Shown: piece after piece, positions 1 through 10,976 of the stretch | Position numbering within the stretch: position 1 is the stretch's first letter | Layout: the number at the start of each line of letters is the position of its first letter | Assembly: GCA_026122225.1 (NCBI GenBank) | Contig: JANEZZ010002355.1 | Location: 1,116,001-1,180,000, forward strand | Reading direction: 5' to 3' | Length of the DNA stretch: 64,000 nt | Source of the DNA: Heloderma charlesbogerti | Taxonomy: Eukaryota; Chordata; Lepidosauria; Squamata; Helodermatidae | The notes under the pieces: model-generated | Told to the model about the DNA's origin: nothing | The model's input: the letters and a program-made list of their open reading frames with translations, nothing else | The model's database searches: none | Made by a program: the position numbers and the translations under genes

Positions 1-87
1 ACTTAAAGCTTCCCTATACTTATTCTGTAATGATTGCGTCCCCGCCTCTCCGAAATAGTTCAGAGTGGTGTGCCAAAAGAGCAGCAG

Positions 88-568
88 AATTAAATAAAAT
101 AAGAAATCACAGGTTAAAAGCGAGATAGGAGCAGCTAAACAAAAACGTACAAACTGGGTAAAATCCCATTAAAACTGCCGCTAAGAGACAGGTTTCAAAA
201 GCTGCAGCAGTAAAACCCAGGCATAATGGATTTAAATTCCCGCCTGAATAGAAGCATCTGGGTATTCTGAAACCAAAAGGCATTAGTGGAGGGACCAGCC
301 GTACCGGAGCTAGAACAGCATTCCACAAATTGGGTGCCACCACAGAAAAGGCTCAGTCACATTCACCTATTGTACTCAGAGAAACACATGGGAAGCCAGA
401 AGAGCTGTTTCAGCACTGGTGAAAGGGGACCCACCATAATCCATGCCAGTCCAGCTGCTGCATTCTGGTGCTTCTGGGAGTGATTCAAGGGAAGCCCCAT
501 GTACAATGCATTGCAATAGTGAAGCCTGGATGTTACGAGGGCATACATAACCATTGGGGTGGCCACAT
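88..568 (-). mobile_element. L2-type LINE 3' fragment
   Basis: Read on the minus strand, a degraded reverse-transcriptase C-terminal region is visible: VMYALVTSRLHYCNALYMGL, then PVLKQLFWLP, then a segment like the usual VAPRLWN end of the L2 ORF. It runs on into an A/T-rich 3' tail. Stops and frame changes make it non-functional. Confidence 0.75.
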
Positions 569-1025
569 GTCCTACTTTACAGGGAACAGTCCTCTCTTTT
601 ATGGGCTGTCAGAGGACAGTCCTCGGTTTGAAGGCATCTGCTGTTTCAGTGTTCTTCATTGCAAGGCCCATGGGCCACTGGCAGCTCTTAATCACCTGAA
701 GTGCAGCCCTCTCCCTCCCCATAGCTGGGTGATGCAGAGTTGTAGGACCTTCTTCTCTCTAAACATGCATAGGATTGCATTGCTACAACAACAAGCTACT
801 TAGGATTGCTACAACAAGCTCCCCCAACCTGGTGCCCTCCAGATGTTTTAGACTACAACTCCCAGCATTTCTGACCCTTGGCCATGCTAGCTGGGGCTCA
901 GGCATCAGTTTTGCATTTGATCATTGAGTGTTAATTTTAGTAGTAAGTTAATGTGGCTATCCCATTCAATTGTTTTGGCCAAAGTTGCTCCCACTTGAAA
1001 AATACTATAGATTGCTGCTCCATTT

Positions 1026-1168
1026 CAGGGGTGGGCAAATTGCGGCCCACCAGATGTTTTAGGCTACAAGTTACAACTCCCACCAGCCCTAGCCAGCAAA
1101 GCCAATGGTGAGGGATGATGGGAATTGTAAGCCAAAACATCTGGAGGGCCACAAGTTGCCCACCCCTG
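1026..1168. mobile_element. hAT-type foldback MITE
   Basis: The element starts CAGGGGTGGGCAA and ends TTGCCCACCCCTG. The two halves (CCAGATGTTTTAGGCTACAA against its inverse) fold into one hairpin. The 8-base flanks CTCCATTT and CTCTTTTT agree at six positions, as expected for an aged hAT target duplication. Relatives lie at 2467-2638, 17085-17220 and 63255-63395. Confidence 0.8.
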
Positions 1169-1500
1169 CTCTTTTTGAAGGACTCCCTGGGCTAAGTCTG
1201 GTTTAAAAGATAAAGAACCATCAGAAGGGAGAGCAGCAGGACCCTTGAAGTTGCCCATCCACAGTTAGCACCTGGACAGACACATGGCTCACCTGGTCAC
1301 AGTCTTCACCACTCGGATGAGAAATATGATATTTCTATTTAAACAATAGTGATGATTTCTAAATTAGCATGTAGACTAGACATACAAATTGGCATATACA
1401 AATTGTATACAAATCTGTATTCTCGTTTGTCGTCCTTTTGGAGATGTGTACATAACCACTCTAATAACTGTAGACTAGACATACAAATTAATTAATTACA
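1169..1500 (+). mobile_element. Short DNA-transposon-like repeat, family A
   Basis: Contains the block AAAGATAAAGAACCATCAGA followed by GAAGTTGCCCATCCACAGTT and AGTTAGCACCTGGACAG. The same blocks occur at 7060-7210, in reverse at 9596-10019 and 23165-23345, and in the interrupted copy at 25038-33240. Complete copies end in TAGGGTGGC/GCCACCCTA. The MITE at 1026-1168 appears inserted near its 5' end. Confidence 0.6.
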
Positions 1501-2466
1501 AGTTAATTCTGTTCAGGAAGCAGTTGCATTTGGGACGCTGGTCTAAACTGGCAAATAGCACTTTGTGCCACTGAAAACACTTGGGCATCCAAAGTAAAGG
1601 CACTCCCAAACTGCGAATGGCACCCGCACACCTGATCTTTAAAAGAGATCACATCTCATTCCTCCCAGGCCCCACAAATGGCACAAGCAAATGCCACCTA
1701 GAGCTCATTTCACTGACACATAATTGTTTAGGAAGGATGGAAGATACCGACACCTACATCAGGCCAATGTTCCCAAAATGTGGCATTCTACTGACATTAG
1801 AGGAGTGTTAACATTGGCACAAAATAGCTTAGGGTCATCATAACCTTTCAGGGAAGCAGCAACATAGAACACTCTTGCTGGTGGCCAAACGTTTCTTATG
1901 ACAACTGCGGGAAAGCCAGTTAGACTACCTTGTTAAGCCACCACTATTCATTTTTTAAAACTATGTCTAGGTCTTTGCAAACAAAGACTATTCAGTAGGC
2001 TCACAAAATCCTCTCCACAACTTCTATTCACCCAGCTATCTAGAGTCTAGCAAAAAGGGGGCATTTTCTCCCTGACTGGCAATACGTTTCTAAATAATCT
2101 CTTTCCTTCTGCGGCACACTATCTGAGCCATCTGGGCTTCCTTATTATTAAATAAATTCCTTGTCCTACAGGCAGCTTTTGCACAGCACACCCTTCTCGC
2201 CACTGTTTGAGTCATGCCTATAATCTGGATGATTAGAGGAGATAAACTTCCATTGGAGAGACTAATCTGTCATGAACATCTGGGTACTGGAGATCCTGGT
2301 TAATTGTTGAGATTTGAACATCATAGGCTCCAGATCTCTCCTCATATCCCTACAGTTTCATATCTGCTCCAAGCAGCGGTGGGCGGGTGGTGGGGGTGAG
2401 GAGAGATAACTACATGATTACCAATTGAAACTGTACTTTCTTCAGAACAGTAGCCATTGTCTAACA
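1501..2466. other. No gene recognised
   Basis: Moderately AT-rich unique-looking sequence. I see no coding exon, RNA gene or clear repeat boundary. Confidence 0.5.
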
Positions 2467-2638
2467 CAGAGGTAGGTAACCTGGTGCCCTCCAGCTCCCC
2501 TAATCTCCAGCCAACATGGCTAATGCAAGTGCCATTTGGACTACAGCTCCCATAATCTCCAGCCAACATGGGTAATGGGCAAGGTTTATGAGAGTTGTAG
2601 TCCAAAACATCTAGAACGCATCAGGTTGCCCACTCCTC
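2467..2638. mobile_element. hAT-type MITE, degraded
   Basis: Starts CAGAGGTAGGTAACCTGGTG and ends CAGGTTGCCCACTCCTCAG. It shares the inner GGACTACAGCTCCCATAAT/GAGTTGTAGTCCAAAACATC pair with other hAT-type MITEs in the window. The centre holds a duplicated CTCCAGCCAACATGG block. Confidence 0.65.
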
Positions 2639-3094
2639 AGTATGAACAGAGAAAACATAAATGACATCCCATTTCAGTCTGGAGACACTTCATTGGCCCA
2701 ACAAGATAATCAAGTGTTGCCAGAGTACATGAGAAGATAATTTTCTTAAGGTTTCTGGCGGATAGCATGTTACTCAACATGTAACTCTTGATTGACATAG
2801 GGATCAAGAGTCCCCGTTACCTGGCTGACATCTAAATTTCCTGTCCAGGCTTTACCAGGTGCAAGGTGCTTCTTGACTTGTCATTAATGAGTACATCAAT
2901 AGGAAGCTTGAGGAAGCCTTTCTTTGCAAATTCCTATATGAACTGATCTCATATGCACTTCCCAGACTAATACGAGCATTGGCACACAGTTATCGTTTAG
3001 TTGTCATGCTTCTTTACATTTTATAATACTGTTCTAGACTAAAACAAAAACAAAGGACACCCACCCAAAAATGCATGTATTTTTAAATGTTACT

Positions 3095-3260
3095 TTATTT
3101 ATTAAATCTATATCCTGCCTTTCCACTAAAATTAGCACTCAAGGCAGCTTATAATAAGATACAGATAACACTGCATTATAATTAAAACATAAAAACACAT
3201 CAGTTAAAAACATCAGTTGAAACAAAGAAATGAACACCATCCACCAGATTAAAACCTAGT
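3095..3260 (-). mobile_element. Dispersed repeat 3' tail (LINE/SINE type)
   Basis: TTTATTTATTAAATCTATAT followed by CCTGCCTTTCC and CAAGGCAGCTTATAATAA is the reverse of a common tail that ends in an AAATAAA run. A second copy begins near 11080 (GCCTGCCTTTCTGTCAAAAC). The class is uncertain. Confidence 0.5.
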
Positions 3261-3329
3261 TAAAACATGTATTTTGTGAGAAAGTACATTCCAAAATATG
3301 TATTTAGATATAAATTTGAGCAGATCTTT

Positions 3330-5500
3330 TTTAAGCAGTTTCATGTGGAAAAGGGTCAGGATGGATTTATGAATGAACACATGTGAAACTGACATGGACC
3401 AGAAATAGAATTATCCACCCATCCCTACATGCCAATTAGGTTATAGGATTCAGCCTTTCCCATGTCAGACTCTGTCTTTACAGGCAAAGGTTTTATGTCT
3501 TCCAATTTCAATGCCAGTTCACCTTACAGCCCAATCCTTTGCTTCTGCTAAGTCCCATGGATTTCACTAGGAATTACTTCCAAGTAAGCATCCCCAAACC
3601 CACAGCCCTGATATCACACATTTAAGCATTGCCATGCAGCCTGCTCAATCTTGAAATAATTGGTAGCAGAATAACTTCCTTTGCTTAATGGACGTTAAAG
3701 AATGGGGAATGGCAGGAACAGACTAGAAAATACTTCAGCTGCATGGGCCTACTATAGCATATATGTCTTTTGCTTCCAAGAATGGCTCTCTCCGTACGGG
3801 TTCTGCCAACATGTTCTGAGATCATCAGCAGAGGATCTGCCCAGAGTTCCCTTCTTGAGAGAGATGAGAATGAAGAAAGGCAGAAAGAGGAGGCCTCAAG
3901 GTACTTTCCTTTTGTGAAATGTGCCAGTGTTTGCCTTGGTACACTTTCAGAAAGCTGTGGAAGTCCTTTTGGTTTAGGCAGGTATTCCCAAGGGTGGGGG
4001 AAGTCTGATGTTAGTTTCTATAGTAGCTAGATATTTTTCTATAGTGATAGTTGTGTGCTTTGGCGCAATTGACTCTCCTTAACTATACTTTTTAAGTAGT
4101 TCATTAATTGCTCTCAATTTTCATAAAATAATAATGCCCTACTTTTAAAAAACCTGAAAGTTTGTTTATTTATCTAAAGGTGCAACCTGTAGTCCCGGCC
4201 AACTCATTTCACAGTCACTCTCTCCCTCACTAAGAAATTGTAGGACAGGAGGGTTCTAGCACCCTCTCCAAAGAATTCTGATATGTGAAAGTTAAACTAG
4301 AACATAACCAATCTCAAGTTCGTATTGTGTATATATGGTCTTAATTGATATCCCACTCCCTTCCTGAAAACTCTGGGCAGGTAACAAGCAGCACTGTGCC
4401 AAAACATTTCTTTGGCACTTTGTTTGACCTTTCTCATTCAGTAGGGGGGGGCAGTATTGCTTTCAATAAAGTTTTCAGAGGAAAATGACCATGGAATTCT
4501 CAGGGGTGGAGTAAAGATTTCTTGGGCTTGTACTAATTGCAAGGTAGCCAAGAGGTGTGCCCGGTCTTTCGTTTGTATAATCACCTCTCTGGCAGCCAGC
4601 AGCCTCCCTGGCTTCCCTCACTTCAATCTGAGCCCAGAGGAAGATACCATGAGGTAACTTGTGCTGTGGGGCTTTTGCAGATTAGGATGGGTGGGCAGCA
4701 AGGGAGGCTGCAGAGAGATGGTGAGATGCATAATAGAAAGGGGGGGAAACACACATAGGGCACTCGACAACCTTACAACAACGGAGTAAGTTCACATCAT
4801 CGCCAAAATAAATTTAAAAAACACACTAAAGCACACCAGGAATAAGGCAGAAAAATGGAAGTCTCTTTCACAGGGAGAAAAAGGGGTTGGGAAATTATAG
4901 GACATATTTCAGCACAGCACTAGTAACAACAGCATGACGGAAAGACAGAGTAAAATTCTATCATATTACAAGTCTTTTGCTCTTTGTTGACTTAGCCCTA
5001 GCTCATCCATTCAAAGCTATCTCATGCGCTGCAACCCACTGACACAGCCACATGGGAATAGTAAGACATAAGCCAGGTATTCCACATTGGGCCCCAATGG
5101 CACAGGAACCCCAATTACACAATACCCCCTTTTTATTGGAGAGAGAGAAATCTCATGAGAAGGGCTGTAGCTGATCAGGCATCAACATGGAGCACCTAGC
5201 TCACACATTATGTCCCTTGTGTGGCAACACAGCTACTCCGCATGGGGAGGAAATTTTGATATGAACCCAAGGCTCAAAAGACAGATGGTTAGGTAACCGG
5301 TTAGGTTTTACAGAATATGTGATAGGTGCTCAGGCTTGGATTTTGGCAAGCTTCCAGGAAGAAGGGAGCATCAAGCAAGAAAGACTAACGTTTGACATGC
5401 GCGACCAAGCTGAACCCAGTACAAGATGGTATCATTAAGAAGGTGATGTAGGTCGCTCAGATAATGTAATGAGCACACAGAAGAGGCTGCCACTAAAGCA
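3330..5500. other. No gene recognised
   Basis: Mixed-composition sequence with short ORFs, none resembling a known protein or flanked by convincing splice sites in a coding context. I could assign no repeat family here. Confidence 0.5.
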
Positions 5501-6005
5501 GGGCTGCTGAGCCTCTTTCATCCTGAAGGCCAAATTCCATTTCAGAGAAGCCCTCGAGGATGGCCAAAATAAAAAGGGGTAGGGGCAAAATGCTAAAAAT
5601 ACCTGCATACTTTACCTTAAAGCTCTTTCTAGCAGTAACTACACTTTAGGAGAGGCATTTCAATCCTTTAGAAAGTGTGGGGGGGAACTGCATAAAACCT
5701 GGGAAACCACCCAATGATCCATGATTTGGGGGCAGGGGTGGGGGCAGGGGGTGTGGCCAGCTCAGGAATCATGGGGGCAGGGGGTGTGGCCAGCTCAGGA
5801 ATCATGGGGGCAGGGGGCGTGGCCATCTGGGGAACTGCGGGGGAGAGGCATGGCCATCTGGGGAACTGCGGGGGAGGGGCGTGGCCATCTGGGGAACTGC
5901 GGGGGAGGGGCGTGGCCATCTGGGGAACCGCAGGGTGCCAGATCAGGACTCCAGGTGGGCCAGAGATTTGGCCCACAAGCCTGAAGTTCGACACCCCTGT
6001 GCTAA
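5501..6005 (-). mobile_element. Dispersed repeat family B with internal minisatellite
   Basis: Family B is recognised by GCCAAATTCCATTTCAGAGA near one end, the GAGAGGCATTTCAA block in the middle, CTGGGAAACCACCCAATGAT, and GACACCCCTGTGCTAAAGCA at the other end. Copies lie at 11857-12281, 13603-13965, 34168-34540, 55245-55565, 60075-60436 and 63545-63870, in both orientations. No coding capacity is seen. It is probably a non-autonomous DNA element. Confidence 0.65.
5726..5935. repeat. Minisatellite, 31-33-base units
   Basis: Tandem units of two related types, GTGTGGCCAGCTCAGGAATC and CGTGGCCATCTGGGGAAC, each joined by a G-rich run. Two to three copies of the first are followed by about four of the second. 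The array lies inside a family B repeat whose other copies carry only one such unit. Confidence 0.85.
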
Positions 6006-6689
6006 AGCATGTTTTATGTATTTTATTGCTATATGCCACCTTGGAAGGGCTTCTGCCCTGAAAGGTGGCCAACGGATATTTTAAATAAATAAAGTAAATA
6101 AATGTTGGACCTAAGGTGTTTAGCACTCGCCTTCCGCTAATGCACCTTGATGCATCACTCCCTCTTTGCCCAAATGCTACTCTGTCTTGTTAATTCATAC
6201 ATCCCATGTCCATCAATTACATCTATCATGCCTCTGACCCTCTTCGCCAATTAATCAAAACCAATCTCAAGCATGATTCCAGCGGGGGCAGTCCCTACCC
6301 CCATGACCATAGTCTGCTAACTCAACCTGATAAATATTGACATAGCACTTTTGAAAGTAGGAACAGATGCACATTTCATCATTTGGAGATGTTACCTCTG
6401 GCAACAATCAAAACGAACGCAGTTTCCCCAGTGTTGCAAGATGTTCATGCAAAATATCAACAGGTTTCTTGCACAACCCCTACTCTTGCGAGGACAGGGG
6501 CATTCTCTATCCACACGAGTGTCCCCATGTTCATAATTCCACAGGCCTGGAAGCTTTAAGGCTCTAAGGGAGGGAGGGAGTATTTCCTCCTCTCAGTCAA
6601 CATCCATGGGCAACAGGAGCCCTACTGGTGGTGCCTGCACGCAGCCCACACTGCAAGTAGCAGGAGACAATGGCCAGGCTTGCCTGATT

Positions 6690-7004
6690 GCAGGGGGAAA
6701 CAATGCAGTAAACAATGCAGGTTGTTCCCCCCACCCCGGCACAAGACCATCGGGTGACTGGCATTTACATAATTACCCATGTGCGTCACACGTTGTCATG
6801 TCATCTGAACCCAGGGTGCGGTGGCGGCGGCTTCTAACCCACCCCACAACCCCATTAACAAACCACGAATTGTGGGGTGGGTTAAAAGCCACCCCCACCA
6901 TGCCATACACCAGGTTCGGACAACACAACAACCCTCAACGTGGCATGGGTAATTAGCTAAATGCCAGTCGTGTGAAACAACCCATACTGCATTGTTTCCC
7001 CTGC
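6690..7004. mobile_element. Foldback MITE with ~150-base arms
   Basis: The left arm starts GCAGGGGGAAACAATGCAGT. The right arm ends ACTGCATTGTTTCCCCTGC. Inner paired blocks include GACTGGCATTTACATAATTA with its counterpart near 6950, and TAACCCACCCCACAA with TTGTGGGGTGGGTTA around the centre. No ORF of interest. Confidence 0.8.
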
Positions 7005-7059
7005 TGATCATGCGAACCCAGCCAATGGGATGGCAATAGGTCCTACATTCAATAAGACA

Positions 7060-7210
7060 GCCCTCTATTTGAAGGTGTCCTCTATTTGAAGGGTTGTCCA
7101 ACCCAAGGTTGTCCAGTTTAAGGATAAAGAACCATAAGGAGCTGGGAGAGCAGTGGCCTCAAAGTCGCCCATCAAGAGTTAGCACCTGGACAGCAGATTG
7201 ATCAGGCACC
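7060..7210 (+). mobile_element. Repeat family A fragment
   Basis: Contains TTTAAGGATAAAGAACCATA and AGAGTTAGCACCTGGACAGC, the core blocks of family A, then stops where LINE-like sequence begins. Confidence 0.55.
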
Positions 7211-7211
7211 C

Positions 7212-7350
7212 AGGTGACAAAGAAAACACAGAACTGCTGAACTCCTATTTTGGCCCAGTCTTCTCCCAAAAGAGAATCTGTGTCCTATCTGCCATATGTG
7301 AGAAACATGCTGAAGGGCAAGAGTGCAGCTTGAGGTTGACAGAGAGACAG
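7212..7350 (+). mobile_element. CR1-like LINE fragment (5' part of RT ORF)
   Basis: Reads DKENTELLNSYFGPVFSQK on the plus strand, the spacer segment just upstream of the reverse-transcriptase fingers in CR1 elements. Truncated on both sides. Confidence 0.55.
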
Positions 7351-7385
7351 CCAGGGAAAATTGAAGCACCTTAAAGGAGTTCAAG

Positions 7386-7455
7386 GGCTTCTTCACACAG
7401 AGCTTTTATCCTGCCATTGAGATTGCTCACTCACGGAGGTTTGGGGGCCCTTTAG
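7386..7455 (+). repeat. Dispersed repeat, partner of 22216-22284
   Basis: CACAGAGCTTTTATCCTGCC and TTGAGATTGCTCACTCA recur in reverse orientation at 22216-22284. The sequence probably marks one end of a non-autonomous DNA element, but the opposite end could not be placed. Confidence 0.5.
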
Positions 7456-7651
7456 ATGACATCGTGAGCCTCCAGGGCGCCTCCTGCACTAAATGGCCTT
7501 TATTCCGTTTTGAAATAGATCAGAGATAATGAGCTATCAAATTATCGTGCTTGTGTTCCGCTTGAGTTCCCTCTGTGAAAAAGGAAAAGCCGCAAGAAGA
7601 GGAGCTAGGCCAATGAAACATATGGAAGACTCAGATAAGGGGGAGAAGGAG

Positions 7652-8174
7652 TTAAGCCTCATCTGGAGTACTGCGTCCCGTTCTGGGCACCACACTTTAA
7701 GAAGGATGCAGACAAACTGGAGAGGGTTCAGAGGAGGGCAACAAAGATGATCAGGGGACTGGAAACAAAGCCCTATGAAGAGAGACTGAAAGAACTGGGC
7801 ATGTTGAGCCTTGAGAAGAGAAAACTGAGGGGAGATAGGATAGCACTCTTCAAGTACTTGAAAGGTTGTCACAGAGAAGGAGGCCAGGATCTCTTCTCGA
7901 TCATCCCAGAATGCAGGACACGGAATAATGGGCTCAAGTTACAGGAAGCCAGATTCCGGCTGAACATCAGGAAAAACTTCCTGACTGTTAGAGCAATACG
8001 ACAATGGAACCAATTACCTAGGGAGGTGGTGGGCTCTCCCACACTGGAGGCATTCAAGACGAGGCTGGACAGCCATTTGTCAGGGATGCTCTGACCTGGA
8101 TTCCTGCACTGAGCAGGGGGTTGGACTCAGTGGCCTTGTAGGCCCCTTCCAGCCCTACTATTCTATGATTCTAA
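7652..8174 (+). mobile_element. CR1 LINE 3' end
   Basis: Encodes the C-terminus of the CR1 reverse transcriptase, visible as [20 protein letters not shown] and LFKYLKGCH. The characteristic end follows: GGGGGTTGGACTCAGTGGCC, then the short tandem tail ATTCTATGATTCT. The 5' truncation is typical. The same region recurs at 37800-38322 and reversed at 51584-52165. Confidence 0.9.
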
Positions 8175-8304
8175 GGAGAGGGAAAGGGGAGGGGGAGAAG
8201 GAGAAGGAAGCATGTGTAAAGGGAGTCCGTCATGTTCCTGCATTTAAAGCAGAAGCAGAAAGCCCCATTTTAAATGCAGTATTTTAGGGTGGTGTAGAGA
8301 TGCT

Positions 8305-8520
8305 CCAAGTCTCCAGGTCCAGATGAATTGCATCCTAGGGTGTTGTAAAGGAGCTAGCAGATGGACTTTCAGAACCTCTCTCTATTATCTTTGAGAAATC
8401 CTGAAGAACAGGTGAAGTACTGGAGAATTGCAGAAGGGCAAATGTCCCTATCTTCAAAAAGAACAAAAAGGAATATCCAGGGAATTATAAATCAGTTAGT
8501 CTGACATCAGTACCAGTTCC
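8305..8520 (+). mobile_element. CR1 LINE fragment (RT finger region)
   Basis: Reads PDELHPRVL, then STGEV-like and YKSVSLTSVP motifs after small frame shifts, a standard CR1 reverse-transcriptase segment. It may belong to the same original insertion as neighbouring pieces, but the order is scrambled. Confidence 0.7.
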
Positions 8521-9595
8521 TTATTAAACAGCTTAACACACATATGTTCCAACTGTCCCTGTTTTCTGGTCCCTAATATATCACTGTCTGCATTTTGCAT
8601 TATAAGGAGGGTGTGTGAGTGGTGTAGACGTCCTTTCGAAAATGTTGTTTGCCTCTGCACATATGTTCTAGCAAACACTCTTCTTTCTACCATCCCCCAG
8701 ACAGTAAACCATGCTAAATGTATTGGAGCTGCAGCTAAGCTATAGTGAGCACAACCAGATCCATTGCAAGATTAAACAAATATTCTGTTAAACATTCCTG
8801 TATGTTTACTTTTTAAGGAAATCATGATGGCCTGTTCACGAACACACTTACTCCAGATGCACCGGTGCAGGGGAAGACAGCCATTTGCAATTTAAATGAA
8901 TAATGAGGGTCTTTGCATGTATATTCATATTTAAGATGCACACCTTTGCAAGGCCTTCGCAAATCTGCTGGCCAGCTAGCTAAGCCAAAAATGCTAAGAT
9001 TCGATTCTAAACATAAGGCAGTAACAGAACTGTAGTCCATACAGGAACCTGCAAATGAGGCTCCACGTGGTGAGGAGCCTCCAGGTAGCTGTAGCAGCGA
9101 GTGGCTCCAACAGGCGCTGCACACATCCTCTCAACTGTCTCTCAGCAACACCAGCGGAGGATGAGTGAGTGGGCAGGTGGTGATGAGAGAGCAGTGAGAA
9201 AGGTTTGCGAAGAAGCTTCCCATAGGTGACTGTAGTAGCAGCTACAGTCACCAGGACTCTTTTCACCACATAGAGCCTTGTGCGTAGGCTTCCTTCCTCC
9301 AAAGACCTAAGCTGAACTGTGTTTGCTTGCAGGGGTTTTGTGAGCTCATCCAGTCAGGTGGGCTGGTTTGGCCTTGGCTCGAAAATCCTCCTAGAGCCCA
9401 GACACATACAAGCGAGTTAAACCCAGTGAAAGGGCATTCTCCTTTTCCCTTGGCTCCCATAGCAAAGAGCATCTCCTGATGAACTGTCACTGCCTTTTAG
9501 GAGGGAGGAATCAAAGAAAGGGGATACCTTCTTCTGCACAGCTCTGGGAATATTCCGCTGTAGCTCTGCAAGTCCCGCTGAGGCACACCTACAGC

Positions 9596-10019
9596 TAGGG
9601 TGGCAACTTACACACCACCAAAAAAGGGAAATGCATCACATACACACACACCCAAGAGGACACTTGTTTTCATGTGCTAATTTAAAAGTACAAATGCAAT
9701 TTGAGAAATAATTACTGCTATTTAAACAGAACTTGAGTATCTCTCACCACACTGTGGAAGGGGGTTGGACTCGATGGTCTTATAGGCCCCTTCTAACCCT
9801 ACTGTTCTATGATTCTATGAAGTCTGTGTTCAGGTGACCGGTGTGCCTACTCCATCTGCTATCCAAGTGCTAATTGCTGATGGGAAATTTCAAGTCCCTT
9901 GGGCTCCCTTCTTATGGTTCTTTATGTTTAAACCAAGCATGGACTGAACAGCCCTTCAAACAAAGGATCCCTTCAAATACAGGACTCTTCTTTTCAACAT
10001 AGAACACATGGCCACCCTA
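9596..10019 (-). mobile_element. Repeat family A, near-complete copy
   Basis: Bounded by TAGGGTGGC at one end and GGCCACCCTA at the other. Inside are AAGTGCTAATTGCTGATGGG and TTATGGTTCTTTATGTTTAA. A CR1 tail at about 9755-9820 is inserted in its middle. No coding capacity, so it is a non-autonomous DNA element. Confidence 0.65.
9755..9820 (+). mobile_element. CR1 LINE 3' tail
   Basis: GGGGTTGGACTCGATGGTCT followed by GGCCCCTTCTAACC and TTCTATGATTCTATGA, the conserved CR1 terminus, only about 65 bases long. Confidence 0.85.
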
Positions 10020-10037
10020 GCAGCAGCAAGAGATTTA

Positions 10038-10058
10038 AATATATATATATATATATAT
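10038..10058. repeat. (AT)n microsatellite
   Basis: About ten AT dinucleotides. Confidence 0.95.
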
Positions 10059-10211
10059 GGTTGAAGGTAGAAAGCATTCTCCTTTCCTAGATGCACCTTT
10101 TGACAGAGGATGACAGACACCAGAATTCATATTGCAATTAGGGAAAGAAATTCTGGTAGCAGCAGGAAGTGGGGGATTTGCAGCTGGCAGTGGTGGGGCA
10201 TGGGACTGAAG

Positions 10212-10976
10212 TAGGGATGGATGAAAGGGACTTACCTTGTCCCGCAGCTTGCTTCGCGGTGGGGGAACCCCCGAAGTTCAGGCGAGGGGGGGAAGTGCCC
10301 CGCCTCGCCCGGCCGAAATTAAGGCCAGGGGGGAGGCGCCCCATCCCTCACCGGCGAAATTCAGGCCGGGTAGGAGCGCCCCGTCTACCCGGCCGCGAAA
10401 AAAAAAGTAAACACACACACACACACACCCCCGTGATAGGCTACGTAACGATTTACGTAGCCTATCACGGCTAGATTTCCAGAGTCAGCCGTGATAGGCT
10501 ATGTAAATCGTCACGTAGCCTATCACGGATGACTTTGAAAAAAAAAAAGCACGTACGCAAATGGCTCCCATTTGCGTTCCTTATTTTGGCACGTCCAGTC
10601 TACGTAAAGATTTACGTAGACTACGGCGAAAATAAGGGCAACGCAAATAGCGTTGCCCTTATTTTTGCCGTAGTCTACATAAATCTTTACGTAGACAACC
10701 CATCCCCAAATAAGGAACTTAGCCTATCACGGGTGTGTGTTGTTGTTTTTTACTTTACTTTTTTTTTTGCGGGAGACCGGCCGCCGCCCCCACCCCCGAC
10801 GAACCGCCGCTGAACCGCCGCCGGGACCCGCCGCCAAGAGGGACATTCGCCGAAGGTAAGTCCCATCCCAGGGGGGGCGGGGGGCCGGTGGAGAATTTCC
10901 CCAACACTTTCGGGGGGCCGAATGCATCGGCGCTCGGCCTCCCGAAGATTCGTGGAGAAATTCTCCGCCAACCCTA
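10212..10976. mobile_element. GC-rich nested-palindrome element (hAT-like ends)
   Basis: The element starts TAGGGATGGATGAAAGGGAC and ends GGCGGAGAATTTCTCC-like inverse plus CCAACCCTA. The 8-base flanks GACTGAAG and GACCGAAG agree at seven positions. Inside, in order: a GC-rich array of three ~41-base units (10274-10396), a CA microsatellite, two palindromes built on GTGATAGGCTACGTAA (10432-10470 and 10490-10528), and a larger hairpin (10598-10697) whose ~46-base arms hold GTCTACGTAAAGATTTACGT. A T-run and CpG-rich sequence follow. Neither strand has a long ORF. A second, left-truncated copy lies at 26326-26761. Not recognised as a named family. Confidence 0.75.

Noticed and set aside
5726..5935. 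Direct repeats resembling a CRISPR-like array
   Set aside because: Units are contiguous without unique spacers, lie within a eukaryotic dispersed repeat, and no cas genes exist. It is a minisatellite.
10770..10976. CpG-rich block with GGTAAGT, considered as a gene promoter and first exon
   Set aside because: It is part of a repeated element with a target-site duplication and has no conserved coding sequence or downstream exon. Kept only as a speculative finding.
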